A DNA stretch of 15,004 nt from an uncultured Muribaculaceae bacterium (GTDB lineage Bacteria; Bacteroidota; Bacteroidia; Bacteroidales; Muribaculaceae). The stretch lies in the NCBI GenBank assembly GCA_910587545.1, contig CAJUMI010000063.1:1-15004 (forward strand), read 5' to 3'. Position numbers and translations under genes: made by a program. The notes under the pieces were generated by a model that did no database searches, was not told the DNA's origin, and worked only from the letters and a program-made list of their open reading frames with translations. This document shows, piece after piece, positions 7,400 to 14,998 of this stretch (positions within the stretch are counted from its first letter, which is position 1; each line of letters starts with the position of its first letter).

Positions 7400-7876
7400 T
7401 TATTTTTCGGGCAAGTAACGCGACACGTCCTTGCCGAATGCCTGCAATTCGCGCACGACCGACGATGACACCGCCGCATGCTCGGGCAGGCTATAAATTA
7501 AAACGGTTTCAAGTCCGGAAAGTTGGCGGTTGATGTCGGCCATGTCGCGCTCGTACTCGAAATCTCTGACCGAACGTACTCCTCGGAGAAGGCAGCATGC
7601 CCCGGCCCGCCGGGCGGCATCGGTGGTAAGGCAATCGTAGGTCATCACCGAGACTGCGGGATTACAGCTGTAAAGCCTCGAGATCACCAGGGCGCGCCGC
7701 TCGGCTTCGACGGATGTGGTCTTGAGGGAATTGATGCCGACACCGATCACGACCTTATCGAAAACCGACAAAGCGCGTTCGACAATAGATGCGTGGCCGA
7801 CGGTGAAGGGGTTGAAAGTTCCGGCAAAGAACGCTATGCGCGGCCGGGGATCATTGTGCTGTGATTTCGCTGTCAT
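7400..7876 (-). CDS. coaD: Phosphopantetheine adenylyltransferase
   Basis: Penultimate enzyme of coenzyme A synthesis; transfers AMP from ATP to 4'-phosphopantetheine. The nucleotidyltransferase signature is present as FFAGTFNPFTVGH (Thr and the TxGH His kept), with a Lys in GINSLKTT, CLLRGVRSVRDFEYE and the C-terminal PEHAAVSSSVVREL. The start at 7876 (MTAKSQHND) puts the signature 14 residues in, as usual, and gives about 158 aa. The frame stays open to 7960 but the extra residues lie inside parE and look like read-through. The chosen start overlaps parE by 26 nt, implying translational coupling. Compared with the common GTFDP motif, this protein has GTFNP and Ala for the preceding Pro. Confidence 0.95.
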   Translation of the reverse strand: MTAKSQHNDPRPRIAFFAGTFNPFTVGHASIVERALSVFDKVVIGVGINSLKTTSVEAERRALVISRLYSCNPAVSVMTYDCLTTDAARRAGACCLLRGVRSVRDFEYERDMADINRQLSGLETVLIYSLPEHAAVSSSVVRELQAFGKDVSRYLPEK

Positions 7877-9791
7877 CTTCAATAACAAGATTTTCAATAA
7901 TGAAATTCTGACGTTCCATGGTGTTTTTGCCCATGTAGAACTCAAGCAGGCCGTCGACACCGTCCTCCTTGCGCAGAGTGACGCGGTCGACCCGCATATC
8001 CTCGCCGATAAAACCTCTGAATTCCTCGGGTGAGATCTCGCCGAGACCTTTGAATCGTGTTATCTCGGCATTATCGCCCAGACGTCCGATGGCCTCTACG
8101 CGCTCGTCGTCGCTGTAACAGTAATATGTCTCGGCGTCGGGAGCCTTCTTTGAGCCACGCTTGGCGGTCTTCTTGTTGCGGACACGAAACAAGGGGGTCT
8201 GAAGCACGTAAACGTGGCCTTTCTTGATCAGGTCGGGGAAGAACTGAAGGAAGAAGGTGATCATCAGCAGACGGATGTGCATGCCGTCGACATCGGCATC
8301 GGTGGCGATGATGACGTTGTTGTAGCGCAGTCCGTCGATGCCGTCCTCGATGTTTAGCGCGGCCTGCAGGAGATTGAACTCGTCGTTCTCGTAGAGAACC
8401 TTCTGGGTGACGCCGTAGGTGTTGAGCGGTTTGCCACGGAGTGAGAACACGGCCTGGGTCTCGACATTGCGTATCTTGGTGATCGAACCGGCGGCGGAGT
8501 CGCCCTCGGTGATGAATATGCTCGATGCGAGTTTCTTGTCTTCGGGCGATTTGGCATCGTTGAGGTGGATGCGGCAGTCGAGGAGTTTTTTATTATGGAG
8601 ATTGACTTTCTTGGCTTTCTCGCGGGCAAGCTTTGCCACGCCGGCCATCGCCTTGCGGTCGCGCTCGCTCTCCTGAATCTTCTTCAGGATGACCTCGGCA
8701 GTGTCGAGCTCGCGGTGGAGATAATTGTCAAGCTCTTTTTTGACAAAGTCACCTATGAATTTGGCCACAGTAGGGCCGTCGGGACCCATGTCGCGCGAAC
8801 CGAGCTTGGTTTTGGTCTGGGACTCAAACACCGGTTCCTCGACCTTTATCGCGACGGCCGCGACCATGCCGTTGCGTATATCGGAATATTCGAAATTACG
8901 GTTGAAATACTCTTTGAGGGTGCGAGAGACGGCTTCCTTGAAAGCACTGAGGTGGGTGCCGCCCTGAGTGGTGTGCTGGCCGTTAACAAAGGAATAGTAC
9001 TCCTCGCCATACTGGTTGACGTGGGTGACAGCGATCTCGATATCGTCGCCCTTGATATGGATGATATCGTAGAGAGGATCCTGTGTCATGTTCTCGCGGA
9101 GCAGGTCGAGCAGACCGTGACGCGACATGAATTTCTGACCGTTGAAGACTATGGTCAGGCCGGTGTTGAGGAAGGTATAATTCTTGATAAGCGGCACGAT
9201 GAACTCATCGCGGAACCGGTAATCGCGGAAAATCGACGGATCGGGAGTGAAAGCCACAAATGTGCCGTTAGACTCATCGGTGGCCTCAACAGGATTTTCC
9301 TCGACGAGTTCACCGCAGGCAAAGCGCGCGGACTTCATCCTACCGTCGCGGACCGAGCGGATCTCGAAACCTGTTGAAAGGGCATTGACGGCCTTTATAC
9401 CCACACCGTTGAGTCCGACCGACTTCTTGAATGCCTTCGAATCGTATTTGCCGCCCGTATTCATCTTTGAAACTACATCGATCAGCTTGCCGAGCGGCAC
9501 ACCGCGACCGTAGTCCCGGACAGTGACCATGGAGTCGCTGACATCGACAGCGATAGTCTTGCCGAAACCCATCATATACTCGTCGATAGAGTTGTCAAGC
9601 ACCTCTTTAAGCAGAACATATATTCCGTCGTCGGAGTTAGAGCCGTCGCCGAGCTTGCCTATATACATACCGGGACGGCGCCTGATATGCTCTTTCCAAT
9701 CAAGCGTTTTTATATCGTCTTCGCTATACTGCGCGCTGCCGTCGGCCGGAGCGCCATTGCTGTCAAAAAGTGTGTCGTCTGTTTCTGCCAT
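7851..9791 (-). CDS. parE: DNA topoisomerase IV subunit B (GyrB/ParE-type ATPase subunit)
   Basis: ATPase subunit of a type IIA topoisomerase that partners a ParC/GyrA-like subunit to decatenate or relax DNA. At 646 aa it lacks the insert of long GyrB. GHKL motifs: RRPGMYIG (38-45), EVLDNSIDE (63-71), DYGRGVP (93-99) and GLNGVGIKAVNALS (126-139). The transducer K-loop QTKTKLGS is at 325-332. TOPRIM motifs are TEGDSAAGS (428-436) and DADVDG (498-503), and QTPLFRV and TRFKGLGE follow. The C-terminal MERQNFIIENL is typical of Bacteroidota GyrB-like second subunits. GyrB proper is the alternative, but the coaD/S41 neighbourhood and length favour topoisomerase IV. It heads a minus-strand operon with its own consensus promoter. 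The parA-type partner is not in the window. Confidence 0.92.
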   Translation of the reverse strand: MAETDDTLFDSNGAPADGSAQYSEDDIKTLDWKEHIRRRPGMYIGKLGDGSNSDDGIYVLLKEVLDNSIDEYMMGFGKTIAVDVSDSMVTVRDYGRGVPLGKLIDVVSKMNTGGKYDSKAFKKSVGLNGVGIKAVNALSTGFEIRSVRDGRMKSARFACGELVEENPVEATDESNGTFVAFTPDPSIFRDYRFRDEFIVPLIKNYTFLNTGLTIVFNGQKFMSRHGLLDLLRENMTQDPLYDIIHIKGDDIEIAVTHVNQYGEEYYSFVNGQHTTQGGTHLSAFKEAVSRTLKEYFNRNFEYSDIRNGMVAAVAIKVEEPVFESQTKTKLGSRDMGPDGPTVAKFIGDFVKKELDNYLHRELDTAEVILKKIQESERDRKAMAGVAKLAREKAKKVNLHNKKLLDCRIHLNDAKSPEDKKLASSIFITEGDSAAGSITKIRNVETQAVFSLRGKPLNTYGVTQKVLYENDEFNLLQAALNIEDGIDGLRYNNVIIATDADVDGMHIRLLMITFFLQFFPDLIKKGHVYVLQTPLFRVRNKKTAKRGSKKAPDAETYYCYSDDERVEAIGRLGDNAEITRFKGLGEISPEEFRGFIGEDMRVDRVTLRKEDGVDGLLEFYMGKNTMERQNFIIENLVIEDDSEITAQ

Positions 9792-9822
9792 GATGAATAT
9801 GAAGCCGGTAGTGGCGGCACTA

Positions 9823-9852
9823 CAAAGTTACGAAATTTCTCGACAAAAACAA
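9823..9852 (-). promoter_or_regulatory. Bacteroidota-type promoter of the parE-coaD-protease operon
   Basis: Minus strand: TTG (9852-9850), 19 nt, TAACTTTG (9830-9823), a full -33/-7 match. Transcription would start near 9816, about 25 nt ahead of parE. It lies in the 91-bp divergent spacer shared with the glycosyltransferase. I saw no TAnnTTTG box on the plus strand there. Confidence 0.75.
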
Positions 9853-9882
9853 TAATGGCGTGAGGCCCGACGTTGAAGAGTT

Positions 9883-10824
9883 ATGATGACCGAGAACCAT
9901 GCAAGTATCGTTGTGCCGGTCTACAACCGCGCGACGGCAATTGTCCGTTGTCTTGACTCGATAGCCATGCAGCGTGGCGTCGAGGCTTTTTCGGTCATAG
10001 TGGTCGACAACAATTCGACCGACGGAAGCGCGGCTGCTGTGAGCGCATGGCATGACGCCCACAGCGAAATTGATCTCATGCAGGTCTCAGAAACCCGACA
10101 GGGAGCGGCAGCCGCACGAAACAAGGGGCTGAACATGGTGACCACGCCCTACGTCATGTTCTTTGACTCTGACGACGAGATGCGCCAGGGTCATCTTGAA
10201 AGGCTGATCAAAGGAATCGATAAAAATCCCATGGCCGACATATTAGGTTGGAACATGCTCTATGAGTTGCCGACGGGGAGAAATTATCTCACAAAATTCA
10301 TAACGGCAAAGCCGATCTACAATCATCTGACAAGGGTGATACTCGCGACTGAAAATTATGCCGTTAAAACCGACTTCATAAAGAAAGCCGGCGGCTGGGA
10401 CGGCGGCCTCAGAGGCTGGGATGACTATGAACTCGGTGTCAGACTGCTTCTGTGTGACCCAGCCATGGCAAAACTTGACAATGACAGCGACGATCCGCTG
10501 GTCTGTCCGCGTTTCAGCGAGGATTCTATCACAGGCAGACTATTCTCCACAGACCCCGGGAAATGGGAAAAGGCTCTAGACCGGATCGAGGACAATCTGA
10601 AAGAAAAATGTCCCGAAGCGCTGTGTTGGGTCGGATATCGCCGAGCAGTGCTCGCGGGGATGTATGCACACGAAGGAGCTGCGGCCGAGGCTTCTCGCCT
10701 GCTTGCGGCAGCTCCTTGCGGAAAATTAAGCCGGCCGAAAGCGCGGATCTGCTATGAGGTGACACGCCTTATGGGCAAGGGTGCACGCCACGCGGCGGCG
10801 CTTATGCTTCCGACCAATTTCTGA
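9883..10824 (+). CDS. Glycosyltransferase family 2 protein
   Basis: GT-A fold transferase that likely moves a sugar from a nucleotide-sugar onto a glycan or lipid acceptor at the cytoplasmic membrane face. Seen: ASIVVPVYNRATAIVRCLDSI at the N-terminus, VDNNSTDGS (41-49), GAAAARNKGL (74-83), the metal-binding DSDD (95-98) and a GGWDGGLRGWDDYELGVRL acceptor/base region (170-188) matching the usual W..(D/E)D.E motif. The last 100 or so residues are helical and Ala/Leu-rich with no membrane segment. Donor and acceptor cannot be told. Two adjacent ATGs (9883, 9886) follow a purine-rich GAAGAG. It is the only plus-strand gene, stands alone without other glycan genes nearby, and its stop is 4 bp from that of ilvC. 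Confidence 0.92.
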   Translation: MMTENHASIVVPVYNRATAIVRCLDSIAMQRGVEAFSVIVVDNNSTDGSAAAVSAWHDAHSEIDLMQVSETRQGAAAARNKGLNMVTTPYVMFFDSDDEMRQGHLERLIKGIDKNPMADILGWNMLYELPTGRNYLTKFITAKPIYNHLTRVILATENYAVKTDFIKKAGGWDGGLRGWDDYELGVRLLLCDPAMAKLDNDSDDPLVCPRFSEDSITGRLFSTDPGKWEKALDRIEDNLKEKCPEALCWVGYRRAVLAGMYAHEGAAAEASRLLAAAPCGKLSRPKARICYEVTRLMGKGARHAAALMLPTNF

Positions 10825-10828
10825 TCAT

Positions 10829-11872
10829 TCACTTATTTTCGGGACGCAGGCGGCGGACTGTCTCGGCTGCTCGCCAGAGTTCGCTTTCGCGCAGCTCATT
10901 AAGTTCTTTCTCGAGTCCTTCGCGATAGCCGGGCTTGGAATTGGAGTCGATCGATTTCTGAGCCTCTGCGCCACTCTCCACGCTCTCGTATAGCCGCTCG
11001 ACCACCGGCTTGATGGCGTCATGGAAGGGATCTTTCCAGTCGAGGGCTCCGCGCTGGGCCGTCGTGGAGCAATTGGCATACATCCAGTCCATGCCCTTGG
11101 CGGCGAAAAGAGGCATCAGAGACTGTGTCAGCTCCTCGACTGTCTCGTTGAAGGCCTCCGACGGGGTATGACCGTGCTCGCGGAGCACTTCATATTGGGC
11201 GGCAAACAGACCCTGGATAGCACCCATCAGCGCGCCGCGCTCGCCTGTGAGGTCACTGATGGCCTCGCGGCGGATCGTGGTCTCGAAAAGATAACCCGAA
11301 CCGATGCCGATGCCGAGTGCAAGCGTGCGCTCAAGCGCCCGGCCTGTATAATCCTGCTCGACGGCATAGGAAGCATTGATTCCCCTACCCTCGAGAAACA
11401 GCGAACGGACCGTGGTACCCGAGCCCTTCGGGGCAACCATGATCACATCGACGTCGGCCGGCGGAACAACACCGGTGCGGTCGCTCCAGGTGATAGCGAA
11501 GCCGTGGCTGAAATAGAGGGCGTTGCCGGGCTTGAGATTAGCCTTGATCACGGGCCAGACGCTCAAGACAGCCGCGTCAGACAGGAGACAGAGGATGATC
11601 GTGCCGCGGCGGCAGGCCTCCTCGATGCTGAAAAGCGTCTCGCCGGGCACCCAGCCGTCGGCGACAGCTTTTTCGAATGTCCGGCCCTCGCGCTGGCCGA
11701 CAATCACATTAAATCCGTTGTCGCGGAGATTGAGACTTTGGCCGGGGCCCTGCACACCGTAACCGATAACGGCTATAGTTTCATCCTTAAGCACTTCGCG
11801 GGCCTTCTCGAGCGGAAATTCCTCACGCGTCACGACGGTTTCTTCGACACCGCCAAAATTCAGTTTTGCCAT
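10829..11872 (-). CDS. ilvC: Ketol-acid reductoisomerase
   Basis: Second common step of valine/isoleucine/leucine synthesis: Mg-dependent alkyl migration and NAD(P)H reduction of acetolactate or acetohydroxybutyrate. The 347-residue length is that of class I enzymes. Seen: the Rossmann GYGVQGPGQSLNLRDNG (37-53), FSHGFAITW (121-129), MVAPKGSGTTVR (145-156), metal ligands in SDLTGERG (D207, E211) and FNETVEELTQS (241-251), then CSTTAQRGALDW in the knotted domain. The GPGQ/NLRDNGFNVIVG stretch and the C-terminal RRLRPENK recall fungal mitochondrial Ilv5 more than the GYGSQGHAHA type of many bacteria. It is the last gene of the ilvB-ilvN-thioesterase-ilvC unit, 32 nt after the thioesterase. No terminator fits between it and the convergent glycosyltransferase. 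Confidence 0.97.
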   Translation of the reverse strand: MAKLNFGGVEETVVTREEFPLEKAREVLKDETIAVIGYGVQGPGQSLNLRDNGFNVIVGQREGRTFEKAVADGWVPGETLFSIEEACRRGTIILCLLSDAAVLSVWPVIKANLKPGNALYFSHGFAITWSDRTGVVPPADVDVIMVAPKGSGTTVRSLFLEGRGINASYAVEQDYTGRALERTLALGIGIGSGYLFETTIRREAISDLTGERGALMGAIQGLFAAQYEVLREHGHTPSEAFNETVEELTQSLMPLFAAKGMDWMYANCSTTAQRGALDWKDPFHDAIKPVVERLYESVESGAEAQKSIDSNSKPGYREGLEKELNELRESELWRAAETVRRLRPENK

Positions 11873-11904
11873 AACAATTATATTTTTAACATTGACTAAT
11901 TCTA

Positions 11905-12657
11905 TTATAAGATCTTTTCGCGCCAGACGATATTGGCGCTCACCATACGGTTGCCGTCGAGCATCAACTCACACGCCGACACACGGCCGTCATCTGTAGA
12001 GGTTCTAAGCGTCACAGTCTCGCCGAAGTGACATTCATGATGGAAAGCGATATCGAAGCGGGCGATCTCATTGTTGTCGTAGTGCCCGAGAGGCCAGCGG
12101 TCAAGAATGAGGCCGATATAGCGCACGGTATTGACATGACGGTTGAAATCGATGTCACAATACATGAAGGTGTAGTCCACGCTGTCGGCCGTGTCGGACA
12201 GGGCGGGTGTACGTCGGGCCGGAGAGACCGGGCAGACCGGTGGATTAGCCGGAAACATCATGTCGCCGAATGCGCCGGGATTGGCCGGTCGGCGGGTCGA
12301 GACGCAGATCGCGGCCCATGTCGTGCGCGCCTGGGCATATATGCGGCCCTGCGGGTCGGTGAGTGTGAAACAACGCTCGCTGAACAGGCGATTGGTGCTT
12401 TCTATCCACGTGTTGAGCACATACGCATCGTTGATGCCGGGCAGCGAACCGATCTCGATGCTAACGCGGCTGAGCACCCACGCGAGGTCGATCTTTATGA
12501 GATCCGCATAGCCGATGCCGAGGCTGTTGGCATGGTTGGTCGCAACTTCTATGATGCGCGAGGTCAGCAGAGTCAGAGGCATGCGTCCCTCGGCATTGCA
12601 TTCGCCGGCCGTGAGAAAGAAGGTCCGCGAGAAAATCTGTGATGAGTCGTCGTTCAT
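11905..12657 (-). CDS. Acyl-ACP thioesterase (FatA/FatB-like)
   Basis: Hydrolyses acyl-ACP to release a free fatty acid; a double hotdog fold protein related to plant FatA/FatB and bacterial homologues. N-terminal hotdog: WVLSRVSIEIGSLPG and a WIESTNRLFSERCFTL stretch. C-terminal hotdog: the catalytic loop DIDFNRHVNTVRYI, aligning to the plant Asp-x-Asn-x-His triad (D170, N172, H174 in this numbering), and a Glu in HHECHFGE (E208) where plant FatB has a further catalytic acid. All residues are present, so the enzyme should be active. I chose the ATG at 12657, which overlaps the ilvN stop as ATGA. An ATG two codons upstream (12663) is the alternative. It lies between ilvN and ilvC, an order I recall from Bacteroides. 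Chain-length preference cannot be read from the sequence. Confidence 0.9.
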   Translation of the reverse strand: MNDDSSQIFSRTFFLTAGECNAEGRMPLTLLTSRIIEVATNHANSLGIGYADLIKIDLAWVLSRVSIEIGSLPGINDAYVLNTWIESTNRLFSERCFTLTDPQGRIYAQARTTWAAICVSTRRPANPGAFGDMMFPANPPVCPVSPARRTPALSDTADSVDYTFMYCDIDFNRHVNTVRYIGLILDRWPLGHYDNNEIARFDIAFHHECHFGETVTLRTSTDDGRVSACELMLDGNRMVSANIVWREKIL

Positions 12658-13214
12658 TTGCATTGGAGTTTAAGTTGACGTTGTCGCTGCTCCTCGATGT
12701 AGATGTCGACATGTTCGACGGGCGATTTTGTCACGGCAACTCTGCCGCTGCGTACAAACTGGCGTATGTCGAGGCTGCGGAGACGGTTGAGGAGCGCTTC
12801 GGTCTCCCAAGGATGCCCCGACTTCTCGATGACTGTATAATCAGGGGTCATCTCGAGGATACGGGCGCCGTGATGACGCACGATGTCCTCGACCGCGCCC
12901 GACTCGAGGAGACGTGCCGTCGGCACTTTGTAAAGCGCCACTTCCTGATAGACGATGTCATCGTCGGTGTAGAGAAAGGCGCGTATAACGTCGACTCGCT
13001 TCTCGATCTGACGCACGACCTTCTCCATCGTCGGCCTGTCGGCCCACGTCGTGAGGGTGAGTTTATGGATATCGGGAACCGACGACGCGCTGGCCGACAC
13101 GTCCTCGATATTGAGGCAACGGCGGGTGAAGATCACCGATACCTGGTTGAGCAGTCCGACGCAGTTCTCTGAATAGACTGTGACTGTGAATAGCTGTCTT
13201 TCGGGATGGGTCAT
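12654..13214 (-). CDS. ilvN: Acetolactate synthase small (regulatory) subunit
   Basis: Regulatory subunit that activates the large subunit and usually confers valine feedback inhibition. An N-terminal ACT domain (about 8-85) is visible: FTVTVYSENCVGLLNQVSVIF, then RRCLNIEDVSAS. Residues N17, G20 and N35 sit at the same relative spacing as the valine-site N11, G14 and N29 of E. coli AHAS III small subunit, so feedback by valine is plausible. A second ACT-like C-terminal domain follows (YQEVALYKVPT, then DYTVIEKSGHPWETEALL). Length of 186 aa is within the family range. It starts 9 nt after the ilvB stop, and its own stop overlaps the thioesterase start. Confidence 0.95.
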   Translation of the reverse strand: MTHPERQLFTVTVYSENCVGLLNQVSVIFTRRCLNIEDVSASASSVPDIHKLTLTTWADRPTMEKVVRQIEKRVDVIRAFLYTDDDIVYQEVALYKVPTARLLESGAVEDIVRHHGARILEMTPDYTVIEKSGHPWETEALLNRLRSLDIRQFVRSGRVAVTKSPVEHVDIYIEEQRQRQLKLQCK

Positions 13215-13223
13215 AGCTGATTG

Positions 13224-14951
13224 TCAGTGATTATCGGGGTTATACAAGCATCCTTGCGCGAGAAAAATATGATCAACGGCGCTGCCTGACGGAGTCATCG
13301 GAAAAACCATATCGGTCTCGTCGATCTGCACGTTGAGCAGGTAGGGGCGCTCGTCGGCAAGCATACGGCCGACGGCAGCTTTCAGCTCGGCGCGGTCGGT
13401 GACATCCTCGGCGGCGATGCCGTAGGCCGCCGAAACGGCGACGAAATCCGGATTGAGCATCGGGGTCTGCGAGAAACGTCTGTTGTAGAACAGGTTCTGC
13501 CATTGGCGCACATTGCCGAGGAAGTTGTTATTGAGAATTATCATCTTGACTCCTACACCATACTGCATGATGGTGCCGAGTTCCTGAATGGTCATCTGGA
13601 AGCCGCCGTCGCCACAGAACAGGCAGACCTCGCGGTCGGGAGCGGCGATCTTGGCGCCTATGGCGGCAGGGAGGCCGAAGCCCATAGTTCCGAGGCCGCC
13701 CGAGGTGATGAAACTGCGCGGCCGGGTAAATCTGAAATAGCGGGCCGACATCATCTGGTTCTGACCTACATCGGTGACTGCCACGGCTTCGCAGCCCGTA
13801 GCCTCGCTGACACAGGAGATCACCTCTCCCATAGTGAGCCTGGAGCCTGACGGACGGTTAAGCTCGGCGTCGACGACCGTGTCGAGCTCGACACGGTTAT
13901 GGCGATCAAATGACGCGATCCAGTCTTGACGCGAAGCGTCGGCAACCAGCGGCAACAGCGCGTCGAGTGCCTCGCGGGCATCGGCGTGAACTGCGACAGT
14001 CGAGCGCACTGTCTTGTCAAACTCCGACTGATCGATGTCAATGTGGATGATCTTCGCGTCGGGTGCATAGAGGGCCGTATTGCCGGTGACGCGGTCGTCA
14101 AAGCGCATGCCGACTGCCACTATCACGTCGGCGCGGTTAGTGTTGACGTTGGGCCCGAGGTTGCCGTGCATGCCGAGCATGCCCTTCATCAGCGGATGGT
14201 CCGAGGGCAGAGCCGACAGACCGAGCAGCGTCGAGCAGACAGGGATCGACGCTTTTTCGGCGAGCCGCCGCAGACTGTCGCCGGCGCCAGAGATGACGAC
14301 GCCCTGACCGGCGATCAGCATAGGCCGCCGGGAGGCATTGATCATCTCAGCCGCTTGCTCAAGCGCCTCTCTGTCGACGGCCGGAGCGGGGTTGTAGCTG
14401 CGTATGAAGTTGACCGGATCGTAATGCCAGCGGAGTGTGCCGATCTGCGCGTCCTTGGCGATGTCGAGCACCACCGGACCGGGCCGTCCTGTCGAAGCGA
14501 TATAGAACGCACGTGCGACGGCCGAAGGAATGTCCTCGGCCCTGCGCACCTGATAGGCCCACTTGGTTATCGGTTGCGTGATGCCGACTACATCGGTCTC
14601 CTGAAAGGCATCGCTGCCGAGATACTGCTCGCCGACCTGTCCGGTGACGACGACAAGAGGCGTCGAGTCGGCCATCGCGTCGCTAAGACCCGTAATCACG
14701 TTGGCGGCGCCGGGGCCCGAGGTCACGATCACCACTCCCGTCCTGCCGCTGACGCGCGCAAAGCCCTGGGCGGCATGGACTGCACCCTGCTCGTGACGCA
14801 CGAGAATATGCCGCAGACGGTCGGCATAGTCATACAATTTGTCGTAAACCGGAAGGATCGCGCCGCCCGGATAGCCGAAAACGGTCTCCGCACCGGCTTC
14901 GAGCAGCGAACGCACAAGCGCTTCGGCTCCTGTCATATGTTCATCTGTCAT
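13224..14951 (-). CDS. ilvB: Acetolactate synthase large (catalytic) subunit
   Basis: Thiamine-diphosphate enzyme condensing two pyruvates, or pyruvate with 2-ketobutyrate, at the entry to branched-chain amino acid synthesis. Seen: FGYPGGAILPVYDKL (25-39), the catalytic Glu in RHEQGAVHAAQGFAR (E54), TSGPGAANVITGLSDA (77-92), QETDVVGITQPITKW (117-131), the FAD-domain GMRFDDRVTG (281-290) and ThDP motif GDGGFQMTIQEL (447-458) with NNNFLGNVRQW. Length 575 aa is standard for anabolic AHAS; the paired ilvN and ilvC rule out the catabolic type. The start at 14951 gives a short MTDEHM leader before GAEALVRSLLEAG. A Met at residue 6 is an alternative. Whether ilvD precedes it lies outside the window. 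Confidence 0.97.
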   Translation of the reverse strand: MTDEHMTGAEALVRSLLEAGAETVFGYPGGAILPVYDKLYDYADRLRHILVRHEQGAVHAAQGFARVSGRTGVVIVTSGPGAANVITGLSDAMADSTPLVVVTGQVGEQYLGSDAFQETDVVGITQPITKWAYQVRRAEDIPSAVARAFYIASTGRPGPVVLDIAKDAQIGTLRWHYDPVNFIRSYNPAPAVDREALEQAAEMINASRRPMLIAGQGVVISGAGDSLRRLAEKASIPVCSTLLGLSALPSDHPLMKGMLGMHGNLGPNVNTNRADVIVAVGMRFDDRVTGNTALYAPDAKIIHIDIDQSEFDKTVRSTVAVHADAREALDALLPLVADASRQDWIASFDRHNRVELDTVVDAELNRPSGSRLTMGEVISCVSEATGCEAVAVTDVGQNQMMSARYFRFTRPRSFITSGGLGTMGFGLPAAIGAKIAAPDREVCLFCGDGGFQMTIQELGTIMQYGVGVKMIILNNNFLGNVRQWQNLFYNRRFSQTPMLNPDFVAVSAAYGIAAEDVTDRAELKAAVGRMLADERPYLLNVQIDETDMVFPMTPSGSAVDHIFLAQGCLYNPDNH

Positions 14952-14967
14952 AAGTAGATGTTGAAAA

Positions 14968-14998
14968 TTAGTTTATATCAATTTTTTGCGTATCTTTG
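14968..14998 (+). promoter_or_regulatory. Possible plus-strand promoter pointing out of the window
   Basis: Plus strand TATCTTTG (14991-14998) fully matches the Bacteroidota -7 box, with an imperfect -33 (TTAG, 14968-14971) 19 nt upstream. It would drive a gene to the right, divergent from ilvB. On the minus strand I see no -7 box for ilvB in the 53 bases available, and all three minus frames have stops here, so no upstream gene reads into ilvB. Confidence 0.35.

Noticed and set aside
8565..9377. Plus-strand open frame of 270 codons opposite parE
   Set aside because: Shadow of parE; repeated Val/Glu/Asp runs follow the codon pattern of the true gene.
11021..11899. Plus-strand open frame of 292 codons opposite ilvC
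   Set aside because: Antisense to ilvC; no motifs, no start context.
13926..14957. Plus-strand open frame of 343 codons opposite ilvB
   Set aside because: Antisense to a gene with strong conserved motifs; Arg/His/Asp-rich shadow without recognisable domain.
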